Assembly: GCA_016932015.1 (NCBI GenBank)
Contig: JAFGDQ010000042.1
Coordinates: forward strand, 1-64,000
Length of the DNA: 64,000 bases
DNA from: Spirochaetota bacterium
Lineage (GTDB): Bacteria > Spirochaetota > UBA4802 > JAFGDQ01
Direction of reading: 5' to 3'
Below the pieces are notes generated by a model, which did not search any database, was not told the origin of the DNA, and saw only the letters and a list, made by a program, of their open reading frames with translations. Shown here one piece after another: positions 63,907 to 64,000 of this stretch. The stretch's first letter is position 1, and each line of letters opens with the position of its first letter. The translations under genes were made by a program, and so were the position numbers.

Positions 63907-64000
63907 TTAGCCGCCGAAATCATCATACAGAATATTCTCACTTTCCACACCTAAGCTATCCAGCATAGCGTTTACAGCACTATTCATTAATGGAGGACCG
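63907..64000 (-). CDS. nqrF: NqrF C-terminus, runs off the right edge
   Basis: The minus strand reads [20 protein letters not shown] followed by [10 protein letters not shown] and TAA at 63907-63909. This is the ending of the NADH-oxidising subunit of the Na+-pumping NADH:quinone reductase (GPPMMNxAVxxML...DDFGG). Only 30 codons are inside the window. Other ferredoxin-reductase-like proteins can share GPPxM, but the DDFGG end is specific for NqrF. Confidence 0.85.
   Translation of the reverse strand, partial: GPPLMNSAVNAMLDSLGVESENILYDDFGG

Noticed and set aside
1-64000. CRISPR arrays, tRNA or rRNA genes, insertion sequences, prophage
   Set aside because: No regular direct repeats, no cloverleaf-type T-loop with matching stems, no transposase or phage structural frame was found in reading both strands.

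Overview
The window reads as chromosomal DNA of an uncultured, AT-rich, anaerobic diderm bacterium. Outer-membrane-type proteins ending in an aromatic residue, many lipobox lipoproteins, periplasmic Deg proteases and an NqrF C-terminus at the right edge show two membranes. A formate-activating enzyme plus a complete MetVF-HdrABC-MvhD gene set indicate Wood-Ljungdahl-type C1 metabolism. A siroheme-dependent heme branch also fits an anaerobe. The variant of formate-THF ligase and the style of the secreted proteins remind me of spirochaetes or a neighbouring phylum, but I cannot fix the taxonomy from sequence alone.

Layout. 1-4.1 kb: an RHS/YD-repeat fragment abutting recC (both minus). 4.3-7.4 kb: small single genes, including a J-domain-like/leucine-rich-repeat fusion, a GH114/TM1410-type secreted glycosidase and a DUF3795 Cys-rich protein. 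7.4-18.1 kb: a patchwork of intact and decayed catabolic genes. It holds relics of livG-livF, an acyl-CoA dehydrogenase, a metallo-hydrolase, a 3'-truncated SDR gene, an intact livKHMGF transporter operon, and an unannotated-looking stretch that is a heavily decayed SDR on the minus strand. 18.2-27.9 kb: an Eis-like acetyltransferase, a HAD phosphatase, pdxJ, a three-gene siroheme/heme block (AhbA-AhbB fusion, NirJ/AhbC radical SAM, Met8-type dehydrogenase), a GlgD-like protein, a rhomboid protease and a secreted VWA-like protein.

28.2-33.5 kb: minus-strand genes for a secreted metallo-hydrolase, a LysR regulator, an arylsulfotransferase-like propeller, a DJ-1/PfpI protein and a methyltransferase. 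33.5-40.2 kb: clpB under a near-consensus promoter with a perfect CIRCE operator, two tandem paralogous outer-membrane-type proteins with their own terminators, and two adjacent lipoproteins, the first apparently leaderless. 40.2-46.8 kb: a pair of Deg-like genes of which one keeps and one has lost the catalytic triad, two membrane proteins, a DEAD-box helicase and a 56-residue protein.

47.0-58.3 kb is the metabolic core, all on the minus strand: fhs, a folD relic, then hdrC-hdrB-hdrA-mvhD-metV-metF. HdrA is a 1492-residue fusion with a GltD/NfnB-like module inserted into a duplicated HdrA, so it should carry three flavin sites. The folD relic sits exactly where a functional folD would complete the folate branch. 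58.3-64 kb: a roughly 1 kb AT-rich gap, hisG, a REC-GAF-HD-GYP regulator, a second rhomboid, a small lipoprotein, an HD hydrolase and the end of nqrF. I found no tRNA, rRNA, CRISPR array, insertion sequence or prophage.
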